64,000 bases of DNA from Tunicatimonas sp964551335 (GCA_964551335.1 CAZKCO010000001.1:124001-188000), one strand, 5' to 3'. Positions 47,930-57,412 are shown, counted from the stretch's first letter. Notes: generated from the letters alone by a model not told the origin. Program-made: numbers and translations.

Positions 47930-48670
47930 TCAAAACAACTGATTTTGAAAAGCAAATTGAATGAGTGCTGACGTTCCTTTTAATTTCAACTTTCGTAGGA
48001 TGGTTTTCATATAAGTGCTTACGGTATGAATACTGAGACTCAGTTTTTTGGCGATCTCTGCTGAGGTTAGACCTTTACAAACTTCTCGCATAACTTCCTT
48101 TTCTCTAAAACTTAACAATTCAATTCTCTTCGGTTGCTCTGCACTCCATCGCTTAAGCAGATTATTTCGGTAGTAGATATTAAGTGCGCTTGGAGTTGTT
48201 TTTTGCCAATCTGTTATATCATAGCAAGTACCCAAGCTATAAGTAGCATTATTCTGCTCGTTAAGTGTTAAAACAGGGGCTTCCTGAATAACATGGATAT
48301 AACTTCCGTACTGGTGCTTTACCCGAAAATCAATGCTGACAGAATAGTTTTTTTGAAGCGTCGTAGGGCGATTTTTGATAACCTCCCAAGCTTGTTGAGT
48401 CAGTTGCTTGACATATGTAGAGTCGTCTGGATGAATAAAGGACTTAAGGTAGCGATAACCTCCCTTATAAATATCTTCCTCCTGGTATCCAAGGACATTA
48501 AATACCTCCTGATCTACATGATAAAAGCTGTCTTGGGTATGATCATATATGTATGAGAAAATCGGCCCAATCCCTCTGCCTCTATAATTCCTCGAGTGAA
48601 TAAATATTAATTTATTATTCTCGTCAGTAATATCAATATCAGGTGCGTGAAGTTGACGAATTGAATTCAT
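47930..48670 (-). CDS. PAS-LuxR transcriptional regulator
   Basis: The 246-residue protein has a PAS-fold sensor at about 20-150 (HVDQEVFNVLGYQEEDIYKGG is a typical PAS_3 segment) and a LuxR-type helix-turn-helix at about 180-245 (LSFREKEVMREVCKGLTSAE, then SIHTVSTYMKTILRKL). There is no receiver domain, so it probably senses a small ligand directly. It lies 86 bp before the M15-like gene on the same strand and could control that cluster; this is inferred from position only. Confidence 0.88.
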   Translation of the reverse strand: MNSIRQLHAPDIDITDENNKLIFIHSRNYRGRGIGPIFSYIYDHTQDSFYHVDQEVFNVLGYQEEDIYKGGYRYLKSFIHPDDSTYVKQLTQQAWEVIKNRPTTLQKNYSVSIDFRVKHQYGSYIHVIQEAPVLTLNEQNNATYSLGTCYDITDWQKTTPSALNIYYRNNLLKRWSAEQPKRIELLSFREKEVMREVCKGLTSAEIAKKLSLSIHTVSTYMKTILRKLKLKGTSALIQFAFQNQLF

Positions 48671-49002
48671 GATTTTTGGTTGGTAAATAGACTAGGTTAA
48701 TTAATATTAAGGCAAACAATACCTATAACTTTGGGTGATCACTTTGCCATTACTGAATATTTGCTATAAAGACTGAAAGAAGAGGAAAAGGTAAATATCC
48801 TTTCAAAAGAATTTTTCATGCGCTTCAAAGAGTATTTTTGCTTTCTTTCTCTTTAATATCAAATCAGGTTCATATTAGAACTGATACTTCTTAAAGGTAT
48901 AGCCTAGAACTAAGAAGTAAAATATTACTTCGTGGGGCACCCTTCTCAGTACGTGAGTGCTAGAAATAAATTCGTAAAGGATGATTAAATAGAGGTAACG
49001 AA
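48671..49002. other. 332-bp intergenic region between the PAS-LuxR gene and the LytTR gene
   Basis: No gene is visible. It is AT-rich. A weak dyad GTTCATATTAGAAC lies near 48870 and could be an operator for the PAS-LuxR promoter on minus. I cannot support more. Confidence 0.3.
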
Positions 49003-49767
49003 CTAACCAGCTGTAATCCCTAAATGCTCATAAAGCTTGGCGCGACTGTTCTTAGGAATAGAAAAATATAACTCATCCGTAAGGTGTATCTGATTGTTTT
49101 TTACGCTAGTAACGTACTTTAAATTAATCAGATGAGAACGATCAAGATAGAAGAACCCGTCAAAGATAGATAGGTTGTTCCAATACAACTCTTTAAGAGA
49201 TGATTTAAATATTACTACAGAGTGACTCGACACTCTAAAGGCTTTAATGTAGTGATCCTGTACCTGAAAATACAAGATTTCATGAAGTCGAAGTAGCTCT
49301 TGCTCATTTCTGGCGGTGGTTACCCAAATGCTGTGTTCCTGCAAAGGCTTAATCACCGCAGTAGCGTTAGTCATCGCTTGGGTTTTGCTTTCTTCTACGT
49401 GCATGATCGTAAGATCCAATGCTCTTTTCAACCCATCTTTTTCGTAGGGCTTTTTCAAGAATGCTATGGGCAAGGTATGTTTGGCCTTATCAAACCCCTT
49501 TCTGTCCGGAAGTCCGGTTAAAAAGATAAAGGGAATAGGAAAAATTTGATTTATTGCTTCGGCTAACCTGATACCGGCATCTCTATCTCGTCTTAGTGTA
49601 ATATCCAAAATCGCTAATGATGGCTTTTCTTTTACTAATCCGGCTACGGCACTATCAAAATTTGTGTAAGGGCCAACAACCGATAGCTGATCCGGATAGA
49701 TCTCCGTAATATCTTCCGTGATCTGATCGGCAATTAACGGGTCGTCTTCAACGAGCAGTAACTTCAT
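49003..49767 (-). CDS. LytTR-family response regulator, copy B
   Basis: The 254-residue protein has a receiver domain at about 1-120 (VEDD, Asp at about 55 in LAILDITL, TGLPDR, LKKPY) and a LytTR DNA-binding domain at about 145-250 (EILYFQVQDHYIKAF, YLDRSHLINLKYV). Its start overlaps the end of the kinase gene by 20 bases, so kinase and regulator are certainly one unit, unlike copy A where they are 104 bp apart. Paralogue of the regulator at 18512. Confidence 0.92.
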   Translation of the reverse strand: MKLLLVEDDPLIADQITEDITEIYPDQLSVVGPYTNFDSAVAGLVKEKPSLAILDITLRRDRDAGIRLAEAINQIFPIPFIFLTGLPDRKGFDKAKHTLPIAFLKKPYEKDGLKRALDLTIMHVEESKTQAMTNATAVIKPLQEHSIWVTTARNEQELLRLHEILYFQVQDHYIKAFRVSSHSVVIFKSSLKELYWNNLSIFDGFFYLDRSHLINLKYVTSVKNNQIHLTDELYFSIPKNSRAKLYEHLGITAG

Positions 49768-51658
49768 AGATTTGGTTAGTTTCGGTAGTTTTTAAAAGTA
49801 AGGCAAGGCTAAACAGCGTGCCGTTTTCTGTCGTGTAATCAATGTCACCTTCCAGATGATCCGCTAACCGGTTGATTAGTCTTTGTCCGAAGCCCTTGGC
49901 GATTAGCTCGTTCCCAAATCCAACTCCGTTATCTCTTACGGTAAGTTGCAAAATACCCTTGTCCAATTGTAGCGTTACCCAGATGGTCGGATCGCTTATC
50001 CCTTTGAAGGCATGCTTAATGGCATTCGTAAGAACTTCTGCCATGATCAGCGCTAGGGGAATGATCACATCAATAGGAAGCGTCAGCGATTTATTAATAT
50101 CGATATGGAGCTTAAAGTTGAGCAGATGAGATGCGGTTAGTTCCTGTAGCAGTTTTCGGAAGAAGACTAATGTTGGAACCAGCTCTTCGTCTTCCACTTC
50201 GTATAAGGTCTCTTCCAAGTTGGAAAGAGCAAAGATCATGTTCTCACCTCTCTTTAACTGATATCTTTGCTCTTCATCGTCAATTTCTCGAGAGACTAAC
50301 TGAAGCACGTAGACTACGCGTTCCAACACATTCTTTGTACGGTGCCTGATATCTGCTTTCTGCAAGGCAATAAGCCGGTTCTTTTTGTCCAAATCCTGGT
50401 TCTTTTTACTTATGATTCGTCGGCTATTCCAAATGAGAGCTCCAATGATAACTAATAGAAGAGCAATGCATAAGATAGTGTAAGTCAATGCCAGTTGTTG
50501 ATTTCGTTCATTCTCGGCGATAATAGTTTGTTGTCGAGCTAATTCCTTCTCCTGATGGGCTTGATCCAATTCATAATCGGCATTAATTTTTAGTACCTCT
50601 ACTTTCTCTTTGTTAAAAATACTGTCGCGTAATGCCGCCCACTTTTGTAAGGTAGTATAAGCCCGGTCGTATTGATTTGTGCTCTCAAACAGAGAGGCCT
50701 GTAATTGTAGGTTCTTCAGGAGAGATGTTCTTATTTTAGTTTCCTGAATGTAGTGCATGCTACTGTCCAGATACTTTGAGGCTTCTACCCAATGATGAAG
50801 CCTTAAATACAAATCGGCGATGCTATTATATAAGGCTGCAAACTGCCGCTTATCAGCAGTAGATTTTAATAATTTATTGGCCTGAATGAGATAGCTTTGT
50901 GCTTGTTTCAGACTATCCATCGCTAAATAGGTATCGCCAATGTTATGCAAGGTGGTGGCTCGAGAACCCGGATTTCCGATAAGCTGCTTCTGTTCTAATG
51001 ATTGAAAAAAGTAGTATAACGCCGAGTCATACTGCTGGTTCTCGCTGTATAGCTCCCCTATGTTATTATAGGAATAGCCTAACTTTACGGTATCCTGAAG
51101 CGACTCCCAGTACCGGAAGGCTTTTTTATGATAAGACAGACTTTTCTGCATCTGACCTTGTTCCTGAAATAAAATAGCTACGGAGTTACTAATGGAAGCG
51201 ATACTTTTAGGCCGATTGACTTTTTGAGCTAGTTGCAGCGCTTGGAGATAATGATTGAGCGCCTTGGTATAATACCCTTTCTTTTGGTAAGTAATTCCCA
51301 AATTCTTCGTCCGCCCAATAATGCGGATAGTGTCGCACACGTTGATATCTGTCCGTAGAGCCGCTTCGAAGTACTCAAGGCTTTGATCCAACTCTCCTTG
51401 TGATCCATAAAAGAAGCCGAGATTATTTAATACGTTAGATTTTAAACTAGAATCACCCAGTGAAACATAGAGAGGTAAGGCGGTATGAAAAGCGGATATT
51501 GCTTCATTTATCGATCCTCGGTCATAGAGTGAGTTACCTGTATTGTAAAGGGAATCAGCGATTGATTTTTTTTTCTCATCCGTTACCTCTTCATCAATAA
51601 TGATTGAATTTGGAACAGATTGTAGCAATAGGCTAAGGATGAGCAGAAATTCAGGCAT
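49748..51658 (-). CDS. TPR-containing sensor histidine kinase (HisKA_2 type), copy B
   Basis: The 636-residue protein has an N-terminal hydrophobic segment (MPEFLLILSLLLQSV) and about seven TPR repeats at about 45-340 (YTKALNHYLQALQLAQ, YDSALYYFFQSLEQK). A coiled coil leads to a membrane segment at about 390-412. The HisKA_2 domain reads DIRHRTKN (His at about 439), and the HATPase_c domain has EVLTNAIKHAF and DNGVGFG. The conserved VHHR of HisKA_2 is IRHR here, still with the acceptor His. The kinase resembles copy A at 16563 throughout, including the LPLYVSLGDSSLKSNVLNN-type start of the first TPR. Confidence 0.9.
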   Translation of the reverse strand: MPEFLLILSLLLQSVPNSIIIDEEVTDEKKKSIADSLYNTGNSLYDRGSINEAISAFHTALPLYVSLGDSSLKSNVLNNLGFFYGSQGELDQSLEYFEAALRTDINVCDTIRIIGRTKNLGITYQKKGYYTKALNHYLQALQLAQKVNRPKSIASISNSVAILFQEQGQMQKSLSYHKKAFRYWESLQDTVKLGYSYNNIGELYSENQQYDSALYYFFQSLEQKQLIGNPGSRATTLHNIGDTYLAMDSLKQAQSYLIQANKLLKSTADKRQFAALYNSIADLYLRLHHWVEASKYLDSSMHYIQETKIRTSLLKNLQLQASLFESTNQYDRAYTTLQKWAALRDSIFNKEKVEVLKINADYELDQAHQEKELARQQTIIAENERNQQLALTYTILCIALLLVIIGALIWNSRRIISKKNQDLDKKNRLIALQKADIRHRTKNVLERVVYVLQLVSREIDDEEQRYQLKRGENMIFALSNLEETLYEVEDEELVPTLVFFRKLLQELTASHLLNFKLHIDINKSLTLPIDVIIPLALIMAEVLTNAIKHAFKGISDPTIWVTLQLDKGILQLTVRDNGVGFGNELIAKGFGQRLINRLADHLEGDIDYTTENGTLFSLALLLKTTETNQIYEVTAR

Positions 51659-51733
51659 TGTTTAAGGATTGTAGTAGCTAAATATAAACAATACTGAATA
51701 AATTAAAACTATTGATTGAATACGAATAAGATA

Positions 51734-51761
51734 GGAAAACTCTCTGATTGGAGAGTTTTCC
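51734..51761 (-). terminator. Hairpin between small lipoprotein copy B and its kinase
   Basis: A perfect 11-bp stem (GGAAAACTCTC with GAGAGTTTTCC, plus-strand text 51734-51744 and 51751-51761) has a six-base loop. It stands after the lipoprotein stop and before the kinase start, the same place as the terminator in copy A. A strong T-run is lacking, so termination may be partial. Confidence 0.6.
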
Positions 51762-51775
51762 TTGGAGTGGATCAC

Positions 51776-51949
51776 TTAATCACATCCATCCCTACAGTAG
51801 TCGTGCTCACCTCCACCATCCATCGTTCGGGTATCTTGCTGGATGGTCGTTTCCGCTTCCTGAAATACTTTATCATCTTCTTGAGAGGAGCATGAGAAAA
51901 TAGTGAGGGCACACATCAGCCCTAAAGCTAATTTTACTAAACTTTTCAT
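51776..51949 (-). CDS. Small Cys-tailed lipoprotein (57 residues), copy B
   Basis: The short frame has a lipoprotein signal (MKSLVKLALGLMCALTIFSC) and an acidic, Gly-containing chain ending HDYCRDGCD. Copy A at 16271 has the same plan: lipobox, acidic linker, C-x-D-x-C-D end. It precedes the second TPR kinase, with a hairpin between and a related stem-loop leader upstream. Mature length is about 38 residues. No known family is recognised. The conservation of the terminal CxDxCD motif across two otherwise diverged copies indicates a real, selected gene. Confidence 0.72.
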   Translation of the reverse strand: MKSLVKLALGLMCALTIFSCSSQEDDKVFQEAETTIQQDTRTMDGGGEHDYCRDGCD

Positions 51950-52377
51950 TTGTATTGTCTTATAAAGTTTCTAGAATGTTGAGCGTAGTGCTCAGGGTTA
52001 AATTCTAGGGATAAGAAGCTGTTGAAGAGGGTATCCCTTCCCCGTTCTTCTAGCTTCCGATAAGACGTCCGAGAGTTATATCAGGTCAGTTTAAGAGCCT
52101 TGCGTTTTTAAACTATAGACCAGCTCAGCATAGTCGACAGTTTGTCTGCCTACCTTTCTACTTGTGAAAGATCAATAGCTCTTATACAAATTTTGGTATC
52201 TAGTATTTTGTAAGTACAGCCTTTATGAAAAAGAAATGAGGAAGTAACCTATAGAAAGAAAAAATTTGAACAATTATTTTAAAAGGATAGCCAATTTTAC
52301 AGCTTTTGAGCTTTTTCTCAGAATTTCGGTTACTTTTAAGCAACTCATTTTAACCATCAAACCTGGCTTCTACATTT
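51950..52377. promoter_or_regulatory. Divergent intergenic region between small lipoprotein B and the TPR-CHAT gene
   Basis: It holds the stem-loop leader copy B (52015-52057) and the promoters of both genes. On plus, TATTTTG near 52203 comes one base short of the Bacteroidota -7 element, so I do not call it. No open frame is visible. Confidence 0.35.
52015..52057 (-). ncRNA. Stem-loop leader element (copy B)
   Basis: GAAGCT (plus-strand 52015-52020) pairs with AGCTTC (52052-52057) around a core that, on minus, contains CGGGGAAGGGAT. The same plan stands 57 bases before the start of copy A and here about 65 bases before the start of copy B. Stem length is shorter than in copy A, so the case rests on the shared core and position. 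Confidence 0.35.
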
Positions 52378-55191
52378 ATGATAAAGTATATTGGCAATAT
52401 AGTAGGCCTTCTCGCTTTATATCAGACGATATACGCTCAGCCTAATTCTTATCAGGTATCCCAAGATTCTATTAACTATTTGATTAAGCAAGCCAAAGAA
52501 CAACGCATTGCCTACGAATATGACTCTGCCGAAAGCTTACTCTTGAAGGCGAAGCAAATAAGTGAGGAAATAGAGAATGACTCCCTTCTTGCTGAAACCT
52601 GGTATAATTTAGGATTGGTATACGATTTTAGTAGAAGACCTGAAGAAGCTCTAAAAAGTCACTATAAAGCACTTAACCTTCGCAAACAAAGTGAGTCTTA
52701 CAAACTAATTTCCCAATCATACTACGCTATTGGAGAAGTGTATAGCTACGGGTTACATGATGGTTATGAAGCAGAGAATTATTATATACTTGCACTAGAA
52801 ATGAGAAAATTACTTAAAGAGGAGAATAAAGAGCCACTAGCGAGAATATACTACAATTTGACTTCAGCTAACAGAGCAAAAGGCGATTTTGACTTGGCAT
52901 CTAAGTATGCTGATTCGGTAATGTACGTACTTGAAAATACAGAAAACAAGGTGTTATTAGCCGACAGCTATATCTTAAAAGCGAATGTTCTATATTCACA
53001 ACTTTACCTTGACAGCGCAAAAAAGTATTATCAATACGCCATAAAAATAGATAATGGTTTAAATATTAGCAGTAAGCGAGCTAACTATTATTACAACCTA
53101 GCTAATGTTCATAATCTAGATAAAGACAATGATAACGCTATTTGTTATGGTCACAAATCGCTACAAATCGGTCAGAAATTAGATGATGAAGAAGCGATTT
53201 CTAATGCTTACTGGATTTTAGGAAGGTCATATCTTGACTTAGAAATGAGAGATTCAGCATTTTTTTATTTATCAAGAAATTTAGATTTATGTAAACAGAT
53301 TTATAAGCCATTGAGTGAAGAGATAGGAACAGCCTATGATGATCTAGCTGAATTTTATCGAAGATATTATATTTATGACTCTGCACTCTCATTTGTACAG
53401 AGAGCACTAGAGATTGAATTCAAAGGAATTGATGAAGGGCATCTAAAAAACCCAGAAAGGGATTCTTTGACTAACGATCAGAAAGGTTTTGAGATTCTAG
53501 CGCATAAAGGACAAATACTCACAGATGCTTATCTAGATCATAGTGTGCCGATAACGTACCTTGAGTTAGCTCAAGAAGCATTTACATTAGCTATGGAAGC
53601 ATTTACCATTAACAGGAAGTCCTTTCAAGAAGAAGGCTCTCAATTATTCTCGTTAGAACACTACTATCACATTATTGAGAAGACTTTAGAATGTTTGTAC
53701 TTGTTATACTCTGATCAGAAAAACCCAAAATATGTTAACCAGGCATTGCAATTTATGGAAAGGGGTAAAGCCGTTTTACTGATGGAAACACTCAATGAAG
53801 CATCGTTTAAAAATAATGTTGGCCTTCCTGATAGCTTATTAAAAAGAGAAAGAGAACTTAAAGGCTTAATGAAACTCGCCCGGAACGCTGAAGATACCAT
53901 AATGACTGACAGTATAGCTAAAAAGCAGAATGATTTACAAGAATATATCTCTAGCGATTTTCCTGCTTATTATCAGACTAATTATGAAAATACCAAAGTT
54001 TCGCTCGCTCAACTGCAAGATACTCTTCTATCTCACGAAGCAGTGATAGAGTATTTCTGGAATGATAGTAGTATGTATGCCTTAGGAATTACCCAGGATA
54101 GCACCTATTTGGTAAAACTGGACGTAGATACTTCGCTTGTGTTTCAGTATATTAGAGAAGTAAGAAAAACACCTATTTCTAATCTGGATAGTTTACAAGC
54201 ACAATTTACAAAGTACTGCTCTTTGGCTTACGAGCTATATAAGACACATTGTGAGCCTTTATTTTCTGAGTTTGATTCTAAAATCACAAAGTTATGGATT
54301 GTACCAGATGGTGCTTTAGCCTATCTTCCTTTCGATGCACTTTTAGAAAGTAAGGTAGAGGAAGGGGAAAAAGTTAATTATCATAATCTTCCTTATTTAA
54401 TCAATACCTTCGAGGTAAATTATGCGTACTCGGCAGCTTGGTTTTTAAGATCACGCGATACGACTAATGTACTGGATAACCCAAAAGTATTAGCTTTTGC
54501 GTTTGCTGATGAGCAAAGTAGTGAGTTGCCGGGGTCACATGCTGAATTGGTAGCAGCAGAGGCTACTTTTCGTGGAGAGTTTTATCGTGGAGAGAAAGCA
54601 AACAAGCGTGAATTTATTAATAACGCGAAGGAGTTTGACATCATACATTTAGCCACTCATGGGCGGGCTAATGAGAGAAATAGAAAAGGAAGTATGTTGA
54701 TTTTTAAAGCACCTTCACCTGAAGAGTCCGATACCTTAAAAGTAAGCGAAATTTATAATTTACCCTTGACTAATGAGGTTACTGTTCTTTCTGCTTGCGA
54801 ATCGGGAGTTGGTAAGATGCAGCGGGGCGAAGGTATCTATAGCCTCGCTCGGGCTTTTGCCTATCACGGTAGCAAAGCCATTGTGATGAGCCAATGGAGA
54901 GTTGCCGATAAAAATTCTTCTGATATTATCCGAAAGCTATACCAGAACATTAATGACCATTCTATGGCTAGTGCATTACATCATGCCAAACTTAACTATC
55001 TTAAAGAAGCTAGTAAATACTCTGCACACCCCAGCTATTGGGCTGGCCTAGCTACAATAGGTGATATTAAAGTAGAAACGAAAAATTATCACGATAATCA
55101 ACTAACTATTTTAGTGCTCATTTTAATCTTTGTTGTTTTTACCACCTTATATCTGATAGCAAAAAGGCATACTATATTTCGGCCTCACTAA
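52378..55191 (+). CDS. TPR-CHAT protease with C-terminal membrane anchor
   Basis: The 937-residue protein has a signal-type N-terminus (MIKYIGNIVGLLALYQTIYA) and about seven TPR repeats at about 30-370 (PEEALKSHYKALNLRK, DNAICYGHKSLQIG). A CHAT domain spans about 555-900, with His at about 761 (HLATHGRAN) and Cys at about 807 (LSACESGVGKM). A hydrophobic segment at about 907-929 (LTILVLILIFVVFTTLYLIA) follows, with a basic tail. The anchor at the end places the protease domain outside the cytoplasmic membrane. It is more diverged from the other three CHAT proteins (different C-terminus). It converges on the third sigma/anti-sigma operon, 11 bp from its last gene. Confidence 0.9.
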   Translation: MIKYIGNIVGLLALYQTIYAQPNSYQVSQDSINYLIKQAKEQRIAYEYDSAESLLLKAKQISEEIENDSLLAETWYNLGLVYDFSRRPEEALKSHYKALNLRKQSESYKLISQSYYAIGEVYSYGLHDGYEAENYYILALEMRKLLKEENKEPLARIYYNLTSANRAKGDFDLASKYADSVMYVLENTENKVLLADSYILKANVLYSQLYLDSAKKYYQYAIKIDNGLNISSKRANYYYNLANVHNLDKDNDNAICYGHKSLQIGQKLDDEEAISNAYWILGRSYLDLEMRDSAFFYLSRNLDLCKQIYKPLSEEIGTAYDDLAEFYRRYYIYDSALSFVQRALEIEFKGIDEGHLKNPERDSLTNDQKGFEILAHKGQILTDAYLDHSVPITYLELAQEAFTLAMEAFTINRKSFQEEGSQLFSLEHYYHIIEKTLECLYLLYSDQKNPKYVNQALQFMERGKAVLLMETLNEASFKNNVGLPDSLLKRERELKGLMKLARNAEDTIMTDSIAKKQNDLQEYISSDFPAYYQTNYENTKVSLAQLQDTLLSHEAVIEYFWNDSSMYALGITQDSTYLVKLDVDTSLVFQYIREVRKTPISNLDSLQAQFTKYCSLAYELYKTHCEPLFSEFDSKITKLWIVPDGALAYLPFDALLESKVEEGEKVNYHNLPYLINTFEVNYAYSAAWFLRSRDTTNVLDNPKVLAFAFADEQSSELPGSHAELVAAEATFRGEFYRGEKANKREFINNAKEFDIIHLATHGRANERNRKGSMLIFKAPSPEESDTLKVSEIYNLPLTNEVTVLSACESGVGKMQRGEGIYSLARAFAYHGSKAIVMSQWRVADKNSSDIIRKLYQNINDHSMASALHHAKLNYLKEASKYSAHPSYWAGLATIGDIKVETKNYHDNQLTILVLILIFVVFTTLYLIAKRHTIFRPH

Positions 55192-55202
55192 TATTAATTT
55201 TA

Positions 55203-56012
55203 CTACTTTTCTATGTCAACGGTAATATCAATATCTGCTCCTTGGAAACGCATAGAGCTATCTTTGTATTTAATATCATCATCTCTGGCAAATTCGTTGT
55301 TTAGCGTATTAAGGAATAATGAGACTTTGTGATAGTCAGAACTCCCACTAAATGTGATATGATCCTCAGTGGAAATATGCCCCCAGGTATATTTTTCTTT
55401 AGGCATAGGCATATTGTTAGTCCTGCTATTTTGCCTATTGATAAAAAGCGACGACGGTCTGGGATCAATAGCTTTCGAAGAATGGCTTTGTATACCTTTT
55501 CTTTCCTCTCTTATTAGATCAATCAAAACCTTTATTTCGGGTAGCAATTCTAATCCGCTTGGTACTGGTCTTATCTCACGTAAATTTCTGGCAATTTCTG
55601 CATGAATAGTGGTATCACGATTGTTATCTTTAATTTTCATCTCATATATATCGTATGTTACTGTATAAATATTATGGTGTGTATCTACAGTATCAGGAAG
55701 TCTGGAGTTTCTTTTTTCATGAAATAATATATGTTCAAAAGAATGATTAAGTGGTCTATCAACCCTTCCCCTAAATGCAATGTAACCTGTACGAAAATTA
55801 CCTCTATTATAGGCTGAGTCTTGATAAATTATCCCAAAGCCAACCCCTTTCTCAATTGGTTGTCCCAGTGTCGCTGAAATACCTTTTTTTTCGCCATCTA
55901 AAGGCTGCAATTGCTCCTCTTTCTGTTCTTCCGTGCTTGGTGAACTGCATCCTATAATACAGAATATAAATAACCAGGATAAGTTAATAAAGATAGCAAT
56001 AATCGTTTTCAT
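55203..56012 (-). CDS. Lipoprotein of unknown function in the third sigma operon
   Basis: The 269-residue lipoprotein (lipobox CIIGC at about 18-22) has a charged linker, then a mixed domain with YRGNF/GYIAFRGRVDRPL and a C-terminal TWGHISTEDHITFSGSSDYHKV. I do not recognise it. It begins 51 bp after the anti-sigma gene and ends 11 bp from the convergent TPR-CHAT gene. As the third gene of a sigma/anti-sigma operon it may be a signal input or a regulon product. Confidence 0.7.
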   Translation of the reverse strand: MKTIIAIFINLSWLFIFCIIGCSSPSTEEQKEEQLQPLDGEKKGISATLGQPIEKGVGFGIIYQDSAYNRGNFRTGYIAFRGRVDRPLNHSFEHILFHEKRNSRLPDTVDTHHNIYTVTYDIYEMKIKDNNRDTTIHAEIARNLREIRPVPSGLELLPEIKVLIDLIREERKGIQSHSSKAIDPRPSSLFINRQNSRTNNMPMPKEKYTWGHISTEDHITFSGSSDYHKVSLFLNTLNNEFARDDDIKYKDSSMRFQGADIDITVDIEK

Positions 56013-56063
56013 AATAAGTTTGGTTGGTTAGTCTTGATGTTTTTTGTCTGTTGAAAGTAACCT

Positions 56064-56846
56064 TTACTGAGTTTGTTTTTTTACGGTTTCTACAATATTT
56101 GTAGCTTTACTATAATATTTACCAAGCTCATTTTTATGATTTATAATAAAGGTTTCGGCAACTTCAGTTTGCTCATTGCCAATATATGCGAGTACTAAAG
56201 ACCAATTTGCTTTTTCTACATAAAGAATTTCATTGCTCGGATAGTTATTTAGATATTTCTCAAGAGCAGTAACGGCAGATTTATAGTTCTCTTCTTTTAA
56301 GTAGGAAACACCTAGAAACAATGTAGCTAATGCATCACTACTATCGGTCAAATACTGTTCAAAATAAAAAATAGCTTGTTCATAATCCTTATCTACATAG
56401 GCAGCAAAAGCTTCTTGTTCCAAACTGCTCTCTTCTCCCCGAGTTTGCGGGTTAAATTCATTACTTAAAGAATCTAAAAAAGTAAGGTTCTGCGCCACCA
56501 ACTCCTGAGGGGTCAAGGCACGCTGATTCCACCAGGATACCCAAGCTATCGCCAGTAAAGCTACTGAAGCAGCAATAGCGTAGGGCAGCCAATTTGTCTT
56601 GTTGGATGGGCGGTCAATGGATACTATTTTTTTTTCATTATGTTGGGCTTCTAGTTGCTGTACTTTATCCCAGAGGGTACGGCGTTTTTGGTAGAATACG
56701 GCTTCTTGCAACTGTCGATATTCTTCTAACTGCTGCTGTAACTCGGGCTTACTGGCGAGTGTAGTTTCAAACTCAGCCCGTTCTGCTTCCGGCATATCGC
56801 CGTCCAGGTAGCGTTGTATGTCTCTATCGTCAGTGGCGCTGTTCAT
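56064..56846 (-). CDS. Membrane anti-sigma factor with periplasmic TPR-like domain
   Basis: The gene overlaps the sigma stop by 4 bases. The 260-residue product has a cytoplasmic helical domain (RDIQRYLDGDMPEAERAEFE, LEEYRQLQEAVFY), one membrane segment at about 87-105 (YAIAASVALLAIAWVSWW) and a periplasmic helical domain with TPR-type motifs (YVDKDYEQAIFYFEQYL, ATLFLGVSYLKEENYKSAV). A TPR sensor part suggests binding of an envelope protein as the release signal. This differs from the anti-sigma at 3251, whose outer domain is beta-rich. Confidence 0.87.
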   Translation of the reverse strand: MNSATDDRDIQRYLDGDMPEAERAEFETTLASKPELQQQLEEYRQLQEAVFYQKRRTLWDKVQQLEAQHNEKKIVSIDRPSNKTNWLPYAIAASVALLAIAWVSWWNQRALTPQELVAQNLTFLDSLSNEFNPQTRGEESSLEQEAFAAYVDKDYEQAIFYFEQYLTDSSDALATLFLGVSYLKEENYKSAVTALEKYLNNYPSNEILYVEKANWSLVLAYIGNEQTEVAETFIINHKNELGKYYSKATNIVETVKKQTQ

Positions 56847-57412
56847 TTACTTACTTTTGGTGCAGCTATCGACTCGGTCAGCTTTTTTAACCGCTGCATA
56901 CATTTATACTTTTGATTTTTAGTGGTAGCGGCATTTTTGTAGCCTAGTTTTTGGGTAATGTATTCCATAGATCGTCTTTCATAGTAGGTCATTTCAATAA
57001 TTTCCCGACAGGGCGAGCCCAGTTGTTCTAGTCCACTTTCCAGTTGCTGGTATTTCTCTTCCTTCTCCAAGTAAGAATTATCGGCTATGTCAAAGCCTAA
57101 AAGTTCCTCCTTAATCACCCGACAATAACGAGCTTCCCGGCGCAGCTGCTCAAAAATCTTGTTTTTGCCAATAGCAAATAGATAGGTTTTAATGGAACTG
57201 TTGATATCGGCCAGCTTACCCGTCAGTATATTCTCATAAAAAACAAAAAATGCTAATTGGTAGGCATCTTTCGCTGTCTCTTCGGTACAATCAAACGTTT
57301 TTCTTGCCCACTGCAAAAATTCCCCTCGGTGATCTTGGTAAACGGTGTTCAGTGTTCGTTCGTCACCCAGTAATACTTTACGGATCCTCTCATTTTCGGA
57401 AGGTTGTGACAT
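56843..57412 (-). CDS. ECF-type RNA polymerase sigma factor (third of three)
   Basis: I choose the ATG at 57412 (MSQPSENERI), 189 residues; a TTG at 57430 is in frame. Region 2 spans about 15-90 (WARKTFDCTEETAKDAYQLAF, YLFAIGKNKIFEQL) and region 4 about 125-185 (LGSPCREIIEMTYYERRSM, GYKNAATTKNQKYKCMQRL). It shares the LG-x-PC signature with the other two sigma factors. It is coupled to the TPR-type anti-sigma gene by a 4-base overlap. Confidence 0.9.
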   Translation of the reverse strand: MSQPSENERIRKVLLGDERTLNTVYQDHRGEFLQWARKTFDCTEETAKDAYQLAFFVFYENILTGKLADINSSIKTYLFAIGKNKIFEQLRREARYCRVIKEELLGFDIADNSYLEKEEKYQQLESGLEQLGSPCREIIEMTYYERRSMEYITQKLGYKNAATTKNQKYKCMQRLKKLTESIAAPKVSK

